Positions 1 to 5,699 of a stretch of 8,233 nt of DNA are shown one piece after another. Source of the DNA: Chloroflexota bacterium (GTDB lineage: Bacteria; Chloroflexota; Ktedonobacteria; Ktedonobacterales; Ktedonobacteraceae). A model generated the notes under the pieces. The model saw only the letters and a list, made by a program, of their open reading frames with translations, did not search any database and had not been told where the DNA came from. Position 1 is the stretch's first letter. Every line of letters begins with the position of its first letter. The position numbers and the translations under genes were made by a program. The stretch is from contig CADDYT010000215.1 of assembly GCA_902810755.1 (NCBI GenBank), forward strand, positions 1 to 8,233, in the 5' to 3' direction.

Positions 1-2
1 TG

Positions 3-125
3 GCCTGCCTGGCCTTCGCACGGCCTGAAGTTAACGCCTATGAGGGTGGCCCTACTCCAGGCGCGCGGATTCACCGGCCACACGAGGAACGGATAGCGGG
101 GCAGACAAACGTACATAGAGATTAG
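3..125 (+). CDS. Possible 3' end of an unidentified gene (partial)
   Basis: The third frame is open from the left edge to a TAG at 123-125, about 40 codons. It reads roughly ACLAFARPEVNAYEGG and then becomes rich in Arg, His and Gly. The first 30 codons fit a GC-rich coding region only moderately, and the last ten use A/T third positions. Frame 1 is also open, to 94-96, so the reading frame is not secure. I do not recognise a family. It could equally be non-coding DNA. Confidence 0.22.
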   Translation, partial: ACLAFARPEVNAYEGGPTPGARIHRPHEERIAGQTNVHRD

Positions 126-298
126 CCATTCTGGTCTGTTACAGAAACCTAACGGCGCCTGCCTGTTTCTTAACCACATTCATACCGGCTCTCCACCACA
201 TCTTCGCCGCCGTTGGCTACACTTCTGATAGCAAGCAGGTTCAGGGATGACATGCGAGAGCGTTTTTCAAGACAGGGAACCAGACACAGGAGATAGAT
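126..298. other. Intergenic stretch before the small helical gene
   Basis: No open frame of useful length with coding character runs here on the plus strand. An antisense frame crosses it but looks like a shadow. I see no convincing -35/-10 pair, although a promoter for the gene at 299 should lie here. The only clear signal is the Shine-Dalgarno site AGGAG at 288-292. Confidence 0.5.
288..292 (+). promoter_or_regulatory. Ribosome binding site of the small helical gene
   Basis: AGGAG lies six bases before the ATG at 299. It supports this frame over the overlapping antisense reading frame. Confidence 0.7.
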
Positions 299-628
299 AT
301 GGCTAATTTGACCTCGCGTTCTCAGGCAGTGGAGAGCATGTCGATAGAGCGTTTGCTGGCGGGCGGTCAGCTCGAGTCGGTGGAGCAGGTGCGCCGCTTT
401 GAGTTGCTGCGCCTGGCCTTCTTTGCCCTCAAGCTGCGCAAGCTGGAGCAGCACCTGAACGCTGGCTGCAAGCGTGAAGAGGGCAGCGGCAGGAAAGGCG
501 GTCAGGACGGCGAACTGGAATTTCGCCGCAACCTGCTGCGCCATGTGATTTTTCAGCAGGTGCTGACGCTCATGAAGCTCGATGCCCGCGACCAGGCGTT
601 GCAGATCATCGCCGCCTGTCGTCAGTAA
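299..628 (+). CDS. Small helical protein of unknown function
   Basis: This gene encodes a 109-aa protein I do not recognise. It has no signal peptide or membrane segment and is probably cytosolic. Residues about 15-55 look like amphipathic helix, rich in Leu, Glu, Arg and Lys (for example LRLAFFALKLRKLEQHL). A Gly/Lys/Arg-rich break follows at about 58-72 (EEGSGRKGGQDGE). A second helical stretch runs from about 73 to the end (RRNLLRHVIFQQVLTLMKL). The pattern suggests a helical hairpin that might oligomerise or bind a partner, which is inference from composition only. The start is supported by AGGAG six bases upstream, and the codons strongly favour G/C in third position, so I take it as a real gene. 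It stands alone, converging on the large minus-strand gene with a 91-nt gap. Confidence 0.72.
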   Translation: MANLTSRSQAVESMSIERLLAGGQLESVEQVRRFELLRLAFFALKLRKLEQHLNAGCKREEGSGRKGGQDGELEFRRNLLRHVIFQQVLTLMKLDARDQALQIIAACRQ

Positions 629-647
629 TGCCACGCCGAACCTGATG

Positions 648-707
648 TGCCATGCTTCGCTCGCGCTCTGCATGACAGGTGAAAGGGCCTTTTTTATGGC
701 ATGACAT
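648..707. repeat. Clustered short repeats between convergent genes
   Basis: The 91-nt gap between the stop codons of two convergent genes holds several short repeats. CATGC (651-655) can pair with GCATG (670-674). TGCCAT (648-653) can pair with ATGGCA (696-701). GCATGACA occurs twice as a direct repeat (670-677 and 699-706). A run of six T lies at 690-695. This could be a transcript 3' end structure for the plus-strand gene, but the stems are short and the T run does not directly follow the hairpin, so it is not a standard intrinsic terminator. Confidence 0.3.
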
Positions 708-719
708 GGGGGAAGGTCG

Positions 720-3119
720 CTAATAGCGTCCGTAATACCTGCTTCTGATAGGAACCGGGGCTGGAGCCGGGAGCGGGGCGATGGTGCCACTGAAGTGGAC
801 GGCGATGCCCTCTTTTTCCAGGGCGCGCTGCAAGTTCTGCACATTCACCTCGTTGCTGACGGCCAGCGCGGTGGGGCCGAGACGGTGCAGGTTGAACTCC
901 TTCAGTCTGGGTGAGGCCAGCAGCCCGTCGGCGTGCGCCTCGCTCTCCACGGTGAGCAGGAGAACCTGTGAGATTTCGACGGCGCGGTAGGCTTTCGCCC
1001 AGTCGCGCAGGGTATAGTCAACGTTCTGCGGAATGGGCTTCTGGCTGTATGATTCAAGGATTTGCAGCATCTCGTCGATGGTCAGTCTCCATTCCAGGCC
1101 GCGCAGGATGGAATCGCGCGTGAGCGTGAGGCGGCTGACGTTGCCCGGTGAGTTGAGCTGCGCGAAGGGTAGCAGGCTGTAGAGCGTGGGCAGGTCGGGC
1201 TGCATGATAAGCAGCTCAAAGGTAGGCTGCACGATCAGCGAGCGCGGCCTATCGACGGCAGTTTCGGCCTGTTTTTTTGCTTGCGATTTCGTCCCAACCT
1301 TGACCGGTACCGGAGCCGACGCGAACTCTTCCAGCTCATCATCGGACTCGTTTGGCAGAGACATCATGTTTGCTCGCGCGGATGGGGGTAGCTGTTCCTG
1401 CAGGTTTAGCTCGCCGAGCAGGGTCGCGCCGATTTCGGTGAGCATGAAGTAATCGGGGTTGCGCGGCGTTTTTGTGCCGGTACTGTCCTGATAGCCCAGC
1501 GCCACGATGCCCAGTTCGTAGAGGGAAGAGGAGAGCATGCCGGTGAGCAGTTCGCCGTCGCGCTCCTTCCAATGGTCTTCCAGTTCCTGCATGCGGCGTT
1601 TATCGCGAAAGAAGGAGCCGCGTTCCTGCGGGTGCAGCAGGAAGGGATCGGTGCCATGAATCGTGTCCAGCAGGGATTTGACGGTATACCAGGTGCCAGG
1701 CGTGCAGTTCTTGAGATAGCCGAGCAGCGGGCCGCGAGCGGTGAACGTCGTTGTATAGAGCATATAGCTCGGTTTGTAGTTGACACCCGGCGCGTCGAAC
1801 CAGTTGTGATCGCTGAGCCAGCAGGAGAGCAGCAGGCGCGTCTGGGCAAGGGCATCCATGTTCGCCCACTCTTCCAGCTCTGGACCCGGCGCGTAGCGTT
1901 GTTTGCCTTCCGGCAGCGAGGGCTTCACAAACTCGACCAGGCCCATGCGGCGCATTTCGTAAAGCAACATCTCCAGATAGCGATTATCTTCGTCGGCGTA
2001 CTGGCCGCGCTCCCTGCCCTTGAGCAGAGGCAGCAATTTGTTGGCGATGCGTTTGGGGACGGTACCGGATTTTGTCGGCTCGATGTTCTGCTGATAAATG
2101 ATGCCGATAAGGGTGGCTACGTCGTTGTAGGTCAGGGAGTCGCCGACATAAGTCAGCGCGGGCGGTTCCGCGAGCGGGACCAGCCCGACGGGAATATCGG
2201 TTCTGAGTTGGGAGCGGGCATCATGCAGCCGCTTATAAATATCGGCGGGAATGAAGACTACGCGCTGCTGGCCGACGAAGAGATCAAAGGCCAGGGCATA
2301 GGCGGTCAGCCGATGCAGGAGAGTTGAAATCTGTCCCTCGTTGAGGGTGTTGAACCGCTGGCGCAATGCCTGCATAGACGCCTTGCCCCCCTGCTCATAC
2401 AGCCACTGCAAGGCCGCCTGGACAGACGGCTCCATTTGCAGGCGACCCAGCGCGTAGGAGAGGCGAGCGGGCTGCAGCAGCAGTTCGGCCAGCCCTCTGG
2501 CAATGCTCTGTGATGTGCCATAGGTGGGTATCCAGCCAAAATTGCTGCCAACGGTGTTGAGCAGGTTCTGCGGCAGGTGGGCCAGTACCTGTTCAAGGGT
2601 GAGGGTGGCAGGGTCGCCCTGATAGGCAAAGATTTCGTTTCCTGCCAGATAGAAATTGCCCGCCAGTTCCTGCGGCACATAGAGAATAGAGACATCGCGG
2701 ACAGGCAGTTTGCGGTTTTTGCCGTAGCCATAGCTGTAATAGCCGTACCGGCTGTCGACCAACTGGTCGCCTTGCATCTTCGCCACCTCTTCCAGCACGT
2801 AGAGACGCGCTTTCAACGAGGCCAGCGTCTTCTCGAAACGCTCTCGCGGCAGGTGCGCGTGTACCTTTTTCGCCAGTTCCTCGCGCTCGATCCAGTTGTG
2901 GCCGTGCGGGCCGAGGATGCTGTACAGCAGAATGCGCTCATCGGGTGAGAGGTGTTCCCAGGCGAAGCGGGCAGCGATCACATTATCAAAACGCTGCAAG
3001 AAGTTGCTGCGATGGTGAATCCAGCCATTACGCGGCGCATCGGTAATGGCCCAGGGTGCCGCAAATTGTTCCAGTTCCTGCTCGCTCTGTTTGGCGAGAA
3101 GCTGCTGCAGGGATTTCAT
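720..3119 (-). CDS. Helicase-associated (XPB/Ssl2 N-terminal-like) domain protein without motor
   Basis: The product has 799 aa. Its C-terminal part, about residues 627-745, matches the pattern of the Helicase_C_3 / XPB-Ssl2 N-terminal-like domain as I remember it: SLIVQPTFELLIMQPDLP, then LTLTRDSILRGLEWRLTIDEMLQILE, then the marker IPQNVDYTLRDWAKAY. Proteins annotated helicase-associated domain-containing occur in Actinobacteria and Chloroflexota, mostly uncharacterised. I see no Walker A, DEAD/DEAH or other helicase motor motif, so it is probably a DNA- or protein-binding factor rather than a helicase. The long N-terminal part looks alpha-helical with possible winged-helix segments (about 57-112 and 230-290). 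There is a Tyr-rich patch at 125-133, an acidic and Lys-rich linker at about 590-625, and an Arg/Tyr tail (RSRYYGRY). The start has GGAG eight bases upstream. It follows ispH by 44 nt on the same strand and may be co-transcribed with it. Confidence 0.78.
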   Translation of the reverse strand: MKSLQQLLAKQSEQELEQFAAPWAITDAPRNGWIHHRSNFLQRFDNVIAARFAWEHLSPDERILLYSILGPHGHNWIEREELAKKVHAHLPRERFEKTLASLKARLYVLEEVAKMQGDQLVDSRYGYYSYGYGKNRKLPVRDVSILYVPQELAGNFYLAGNEIFAYQGDPATLTLEQVLAHLPQNLLNTVGSNFGWIPTYGTSQSIARGLAELLLQPARLSYALGRLQMEPSVQAALQWLYEQGGKASMQALRQRFNTLNEGQISTLLHRLTAYALAFDLFVGQQRVVFIPADIYKRLHDARSQLRTDIPVGLVPLAEPPALTYVGDSLTYNDVATLIGIIYQQNIEPTKSGTVPKRIANKLLPLLKGRERGQYADEDNRYLEMLLYEMRRMGLVEFVKPSLPEGKQRYAPGPELEEWANMDALAQTRLLLSCWLSDHNWFDAPGVNYKPSYMLYTTTFTARGPLLGYLKNCTPGTWYTVKSLLDTIHGTDPFLLHPQERGSFFRDKRRMQELEDHWKERDGELLTGMLSSSLYELGIVALGYQDSTGTKTPRNPDYFMLTEIGATLLGELNLQEQLPPSARANMMSLPNESDDELEEFASAPVPVKVGTKSQAKKQAETAVDRPRSLIVQPTFELLIMQPDLPTLYSLLPFAQLNSPGNVSRLTLTRDSILRGLEWRLTIDEMLQILESYSQKPIPQNVDYTLRDWAKAYRAVEISQVLLLTVESEAHADGLLASPRLKEFNLHRLGPTALAVSNEVNVQNLQRALEKEGIAVHFSGTIAPLPAPAPVPIRSRYYGRY

Positions 3120-3163
3120 ACAATGGACTCCAGACTAACGAGTAACAACGATGTCATGGGCGC

Positions 3164-4048
3164 CTATGTTTCGGGTTCGTATTGTTCGAGAAAACGGATG
3201 ACCTCGCGGGTCAGCTGGCTGGGGGTGGAAGCCCCGGCAGTGACGGCCACGCGCTTCTTGCCGGTAAGCAGACTGCGATCAAGCTGCGAGAGGTCTTCGA
3301 TACGCACGGCAGGGACGCCGGCCAGTTCCTCTGAGACCTGCACGAGGCGGTTGGTGTTGTTGCTGCGCGGGTCGCCGACGACTATCGTAAGATCGGCCCC
3401 TCTGGCCTGCTCGGCGACGGCTTCCTGCCGCGTCTGCGTGGCCTTACAAATATCGATATGCACCTCGGCATGGGGGTAGCGTTGTTTGATATACTGGATG
3501 ACGCGGCGCGTATCCCACTGTGAAAGCGTGGTCTGCGTGGAGATGGCGAGCTTCCGCTCCTGCTCCGGCGCCAGGTGCAGGGCATCCACGTCGGCCTCGG
3601 TCTCGACAAGGGCAATATGGCCCGGCACTTCGCCCATCACGCCTTCCGGCTCCGGGTGGCCCTTTTTGCCGATATAGAGAATGTAGTAGCCCTGCTCCAC
3701 CAGCTTGCGCACGAGATCGTGGGTGACAGTCACATCGGGGCAGGTGGCGTCGATGCAGTGCAGGCCTCGTTCCCGCGCGCGCTGCTTGACGGCGGGCGAG
3801 ACGCCATGCGCCGTAAAGATGACGGTACCTTCATCAACCTGCTCCAGAATGCTTTCGCGGTTCGGCCCATCCAGCGTCACCACGCCGAGCCGGGTCAATT
3901 CCTCAATGGCATGACGGTTATGCACAATCTGCCCGATGATATAGATGGGACGCGGCACGTCCGGGTCTTTCGCCGTCTGCCGCACTATCTGTAATGCATC
4001 AACCACCCCGTAACAATAGCCACGCGGCGATATTTTTATGACTTCCAT
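3164..4048 (-). CDS. ispH: 4-hydroxy-3-methylbut-2-enyl diphosphate reductase (IspH)
   Basis: IspH is the last enzyme of the MEP pathway. It reduces HMBPP to isopentenyl and dimethylallyl diphosphate in the cytosol, using a [4Fe-4S] cluster. The 294-aa protein carries the full active-site set. The three cluster cysteines are C12 (PRGYCYGV), C103 (DATCPDV) and C201 (DICKATQ). The substrate-binding histidines are H43 (VHNRH), H81 (TAHGVS) and H131 (GHPEPEG), and the proton-relay glutamate is E133. The TQTTLS loop lies at 171-176, S229-N230-N231-T232-N233 matches the SxN diphosphate-binding loop, and S274 sits in the ASTP motif. The length is slightly below the usual 310 or so. The PRGYCYG form is more like Gram-positive enzymes than the PRGFCAG form of E. 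coli. The start has AAGGA ten bases upstream. No other MEP gene is in the window. The gene lies between the Rossmann-like gene and the helicase-associated gene on the same strand. Confidence 0.97.
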   Translation of the reverse strand: MEVIKISPRGYCYGVVDALQIVRQTAKDPDVPRPIYIIGQIVHNRHAIEELTRLGVVTLDGPNRESILEQVDEGTVIFTAHGVSPAVKQRARERGLHCIDATCPDVTVTHDLVRKLVEQGYYILYIGKKGHPEPEGVMGEVPGHIALVETEADVDALHLAPEQERKLAISTQTTLSQWDTRRVIQYIKQRYPHAEVHIDICKATQTRQEAVAEQARGADLTIVVGDPRSNNTNRLVQVSEELAGVPAVRIEDLSQLDRSLLTGKKRVAVTAGASTPSQLTREVIRFLEQYEPET

Positions 4049-4076
4049 ACGGATGGATTCCTTAACACTCTGCTAC

Positions 4077-4117
4077 AAAAAAGTATCTTTCGGGGCATGT
4101 CAGGATGATATGCCCGA
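4077..4117 (-). other. Inverted repeat with T run ahead of ispH
   Basis: GGGCAT (4093-4098) and ATGCCC (4110-4115) can form a six-base-pair stem with an 11-nt loop. Flanking bases (TC before, GA after) could extend it across one bulged G. On the minus strand a run of six T (4082-4077) follows about ten bases after the stem. It sits between the stop of the Rossmann-like gene and the ispH start. It could be a weak terminator or attenuator, or an operator dyad. The gap between stem and T run is too long for a standard intrinsic terminator. Confidence 0.3.
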
Positions 4118-4156
4118 GATTTCTCTGGTTTCTATGCATCCCATAGTTTACCATAA

Positions 4157-4582
4157 TCAGAGAGGCATTTTCACCTGCTTTGCGGGTAAAATATGGCGCA
4201 GGTCTTCGGGAGTGTAGAGGCAGACGGCGGGGAGCAGGCCCGCCAGTTCCTCAATAGAAGACGATTCGGCGAGGTCGAAGATGAGGAGCGGGGTGTGCCT
4301 GCCGGTGCAGCCGCGCGCGATGGCGGCGGCGCTGATGTACGGCGTCCCGTAGATAGCCCGTTCGGCTGAGGGAGCATGAATCAGTAACTGCACGTGGGGC
4401 AGGATGGATGGAAGATTGTGGGGAGTTTCTTCCTGATAGACATATTTCATGCCTGCCTGCTGCAAGAGTTCTGTATAAGGGCGGCGTTCCTCGCGCGGGC
4501 CGATCACCAGCGCGCAACGTCCGCGCAGGCCACCCAGGCACGCTTCTGCTATCGCTATGATCTCTGGCGCGACGCTATCCAT
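4157..4582 (-). CDS. Degenerate Rossmann-like protein resembling the glutamyl-tRNA reductase NAD(P) domain
   Basis: The 141-aa product follows the layout of the middle domain of glutamyl-tRNA reductase (HemA). It has a helix starting DSVAPEIIAIAEACLGGL, then the strand and turn CALVIGPREE (23-32) where HemA has LVIGAGEMG, then a strand ending LLIHAPSAE (66-74) where HemA has its conserved Thr/Ser turn. It ends with LLIFDLAESSSIEELAGL followed by CLYTPEDLRHIL, matching the 'liDlavPRdid ... lyd.ddL' ending. The glycine-rich dinucleotide motif is lost and the catalytic-Cys N-terminal domain is absent, so it should not be an active reductase. This assignment is my reading of motif order, not a search result. 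The frame is open up to an ATG at 4639 (160 aa), but no Shine-Dalgarno lies before it. AAGGAG six bases before the ATG at 4582 decides the start. It may be a regulatory or scaffold relic, or an unrelated Rossmann protein. Confidence 0.6.
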   Translation of the reverse strand: MDSVAPEIIAIAEACLGGLRGRCALVIGPREERRPYTELLQQAGMKYVYQEETPHNLPSILPHVQLLIHAPSAERAIYGTPYISAAAIARGCTGRHTPLLIFDLAESSSIEELAGLLPAVCLYTPEDLRHILPAKQVKMPL

Positions 4583-4588
4583 GCACGG

Positions 4589-4594
4589 CTCCTT
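4589..4594 (-). promoter_or_regulatory. Shine-Dalgarno deciding the start at 4582
   Basis: AAGGAG on the minus strand, with a six-base spacer to the ATG at 4582. The upstream candidates at 4639 (no SD) and 4603 (GGAG only three bases away) are weaker. Confidence 0.6.
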
Positions 4595-4641
4595 CCCTGC
4601 CATACGCTCCAGCAGGGACAAGGTATCGGGAAATCTCATTC

Positions 4642-4658
4642 AATATAGCATACTATAG
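4642..4658 (-). promoter_or_regulatory. Two tandem extended -10 boxes for the Rossmann-like gene
   Basis: The minus strand reads TGCTATAGTATGCTATATTG here, which contains two overlapping extended -10 elements, TGC-TATAGT and TGC-TATATT, nine bases apart. No clear -35 is seen, which extended -10 promoters do not need. Initiation from the second would begin near 4635, inside the longer reading frame, which fits translation from 4582 with a leader of about 50 nt. Confidence 0.45.
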
Positions 4659-4724
4659 CAAATTTTTCTGAAAAAACATCAGGGAATCGCCGTATTTTCA
4701 GACTACACGCACCTGAGTTATGTG

Positions 4725-4730
4725 TATACT
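4725..4730 (+). promoter_or_regulatory. Possible -10 box for the hydroxyacid dehydrogenase gene
   Basis: TATACT lies about 50 nt before the start codon at 4782. The -35 region is poor (GACTAC at 4701-4706 with an 18-nt spacer), so the promoter may need an activator or may lie elsewhere. Confidence 0.35.
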
Positions 4731-4766
4731 ACTCACAGTAGGGAAGAGACGAAGATAGCGTGATCG

Positions 4767-4773
4767 AAAGGAG
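4767..4773 (+). promoter_or_regulatory. Shine-Dalgarno deciding the start at 4782
   Basis: AAAGGAG is eight bases before the ATG at 4782 but only two bases before the in-frame ATG at 4776. The second ATG is therefore the better start. Confidence 0.75.
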
Positions 4774-4781
4774 ATATGGCA

Positions 4782-5678
4782 ATGGCTACACCGGACAGGA
4801 TCGGCTTCATCGGCCTGGGGATCATGGGCCAGCCAATGGCGCGCAACCTGCTCAAGGCAGGTTTTCCACTGACCGTCCACAATCGGCGCCAGCCCGTGAC
4901 GGACGAATTTGTGGCGGCGGGCGCGAGGGCTGCCCTGCTGCCACGCGAGGTCGCTGCCGCCAGCGACGTGGTAATTACCATGCTGCCCGATACCTCCGTC
5001 GTCGAGGAGGTGCTGACCGGGCCGGATGGCGTGCTGGAGGGAGCGCGCGCGGGGCTGGTCGTCATCGATATGAGTACGATTTCGCCCGTGACGACGCGCA
5101 CACTGGCCGCGCGGCTGGCGCAGCAGGAGGTGCAGATGCTCGATGCGCCTGTGAGCGGCGGCGACCGGGGCGCTATCGCCGGAACGCTCTCCATTATGGT
5201 CGGCGGCCCGGCAGAGACTTTTCAACGCTGCCTGCCCATCTTTCAGGCGCTGGGCAGAACCATCGTCCATGTGGGGGAAAGCGGCGCCGGTCAGGTGGTC
5301 AAAGCCTGCAACCAGATTGTCGTTGCCCTGACCATCGAGGCTATCGGCGAGGCGCTGGTGCTTGGCTCAAAGGCAGGGGTCGATCCGGCGAACATTCTGC
5401 GCGTGCTTGGCGGCGGCCTGGCGGCCAATCGCTTCATGGAGCAGCGCGGCCCGTCCATGCTCGCGCGTGATTTCGCGCCGGGCGGGCGTGTACGCTTCCA
5501 CCACAAAGACCTGGGCATTGCCCTCGCGCTCGCCCGCGCCAGCGGCGTCTCGCTCCCCGTCACCGCCCTCGTCGACCAGATGTTCGCCAGCCTCGAAGCC
5601 AGCGGGCGCGGCGACCTCGACCACTCCGCCTTACTGCTCTATTTAGAGGAGTTAGCGGCGCACAGGGTGGGGGAATGA
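4782..5678 (+). CDS. Beta-hydroxyacid dehydrogenase, tartronate-semialdehyde / 3-hydroxyisobutyrate type
   Basis: This is a 298-aa cytosolic NAD(P)-dependent oxidoreductase. The N-terminal Rossmann domain opens with GFIGLGIMG, the dinucleotide loop being G11-L-G13-I-M-G16. The substrate motif DAPVSGG is at 121-127, the catalytic lysine is K174 in GAGQVVKACNQ with N177 beside it, and the C-terminal helical domain has HHKDL (K242, D243) and the ending DHSALLLYLEEL (D280, H281). Length and motif order closely follow GarR/GlxR, which reduces tartronate semialdehyde to glycerate, so that activity is a good first guess. 3-Hydroxyisobutyrate dehydrogenase and glyoxylate/succinic semialdehyde reductases share these motifs and cannot be excluded. 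After the second strand it has HNRR (33-36) where GarR has an Asp, which suggests NADP(H) preference (inference). No glyoxylate carboligase or glycerate kinase gene is nearby to settle the substrate. The start was chosen from the Shine-Dalgarno spacing. Confidence 0.9.
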   Translation: MATPDRIGFIGLGIMGQPMARNLLKAGFPLTVHNRRQPVTDEFVAAGARAALLPREVAAASDVVITMLPDTSVVEEVLTGPDGVLEGARAGLVVIDMSTISPVTTRTLAARLAQQEVQMLDAPVSGGDRGAIAGTLSIMVGGPAETFQRCLPIFQALGRTIVHVGESGAGQVVKACNQIVVALTIEAIGEALVLGSKAGVDPANILRVLGGGLAANRFMEQRGPSMLARDFAPGGRVRFHHKDLGIALALARASGVSLPVTALVDQMFASLEASGRGDLDHSALLLYLEELAAHRVGE

Positions 5679-5699
5679 TTGGCAGGCTAGCCGCAGGCT

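Noticed and set aside
681..695. AAAGGGCCTTTTTT dyad considered as an intrinsic terminator
   Set aside because: The arms are separated by a single base, so no stable hairpin can form from it alone.
170..844. 224-codon minus-strand open frame over the small gene
   Set aside because: It starts inside the large minus-strand gene in another frame, has low-complexity Ser/Arg and Ala/Leu composition, and lies antisense to a gene with a good Shine-Dalgarno site and strong G/C third-position bias.
1572..2327. 251-codon plus-strand open frame
   Set aside because: Antisense to the helicase-associated gene, which has a recognisable domain. GC-rich coding DNA commonly gives such long mirror frames.
4760..5470. 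236-codon plus-strand open frame overlapping the dehydrogenase
   Set aside because: Arg/Gly-rich shadow in the +1 frame of a gene with complete dehydrogenase motifs.
5679..5699. GGCTAGCC palindrome between convergent genes, considered as a terminator
   Set aside because: Eight bases with no loop and no T run. The 21-nt gap is too small for a clear bidirectional terminator.
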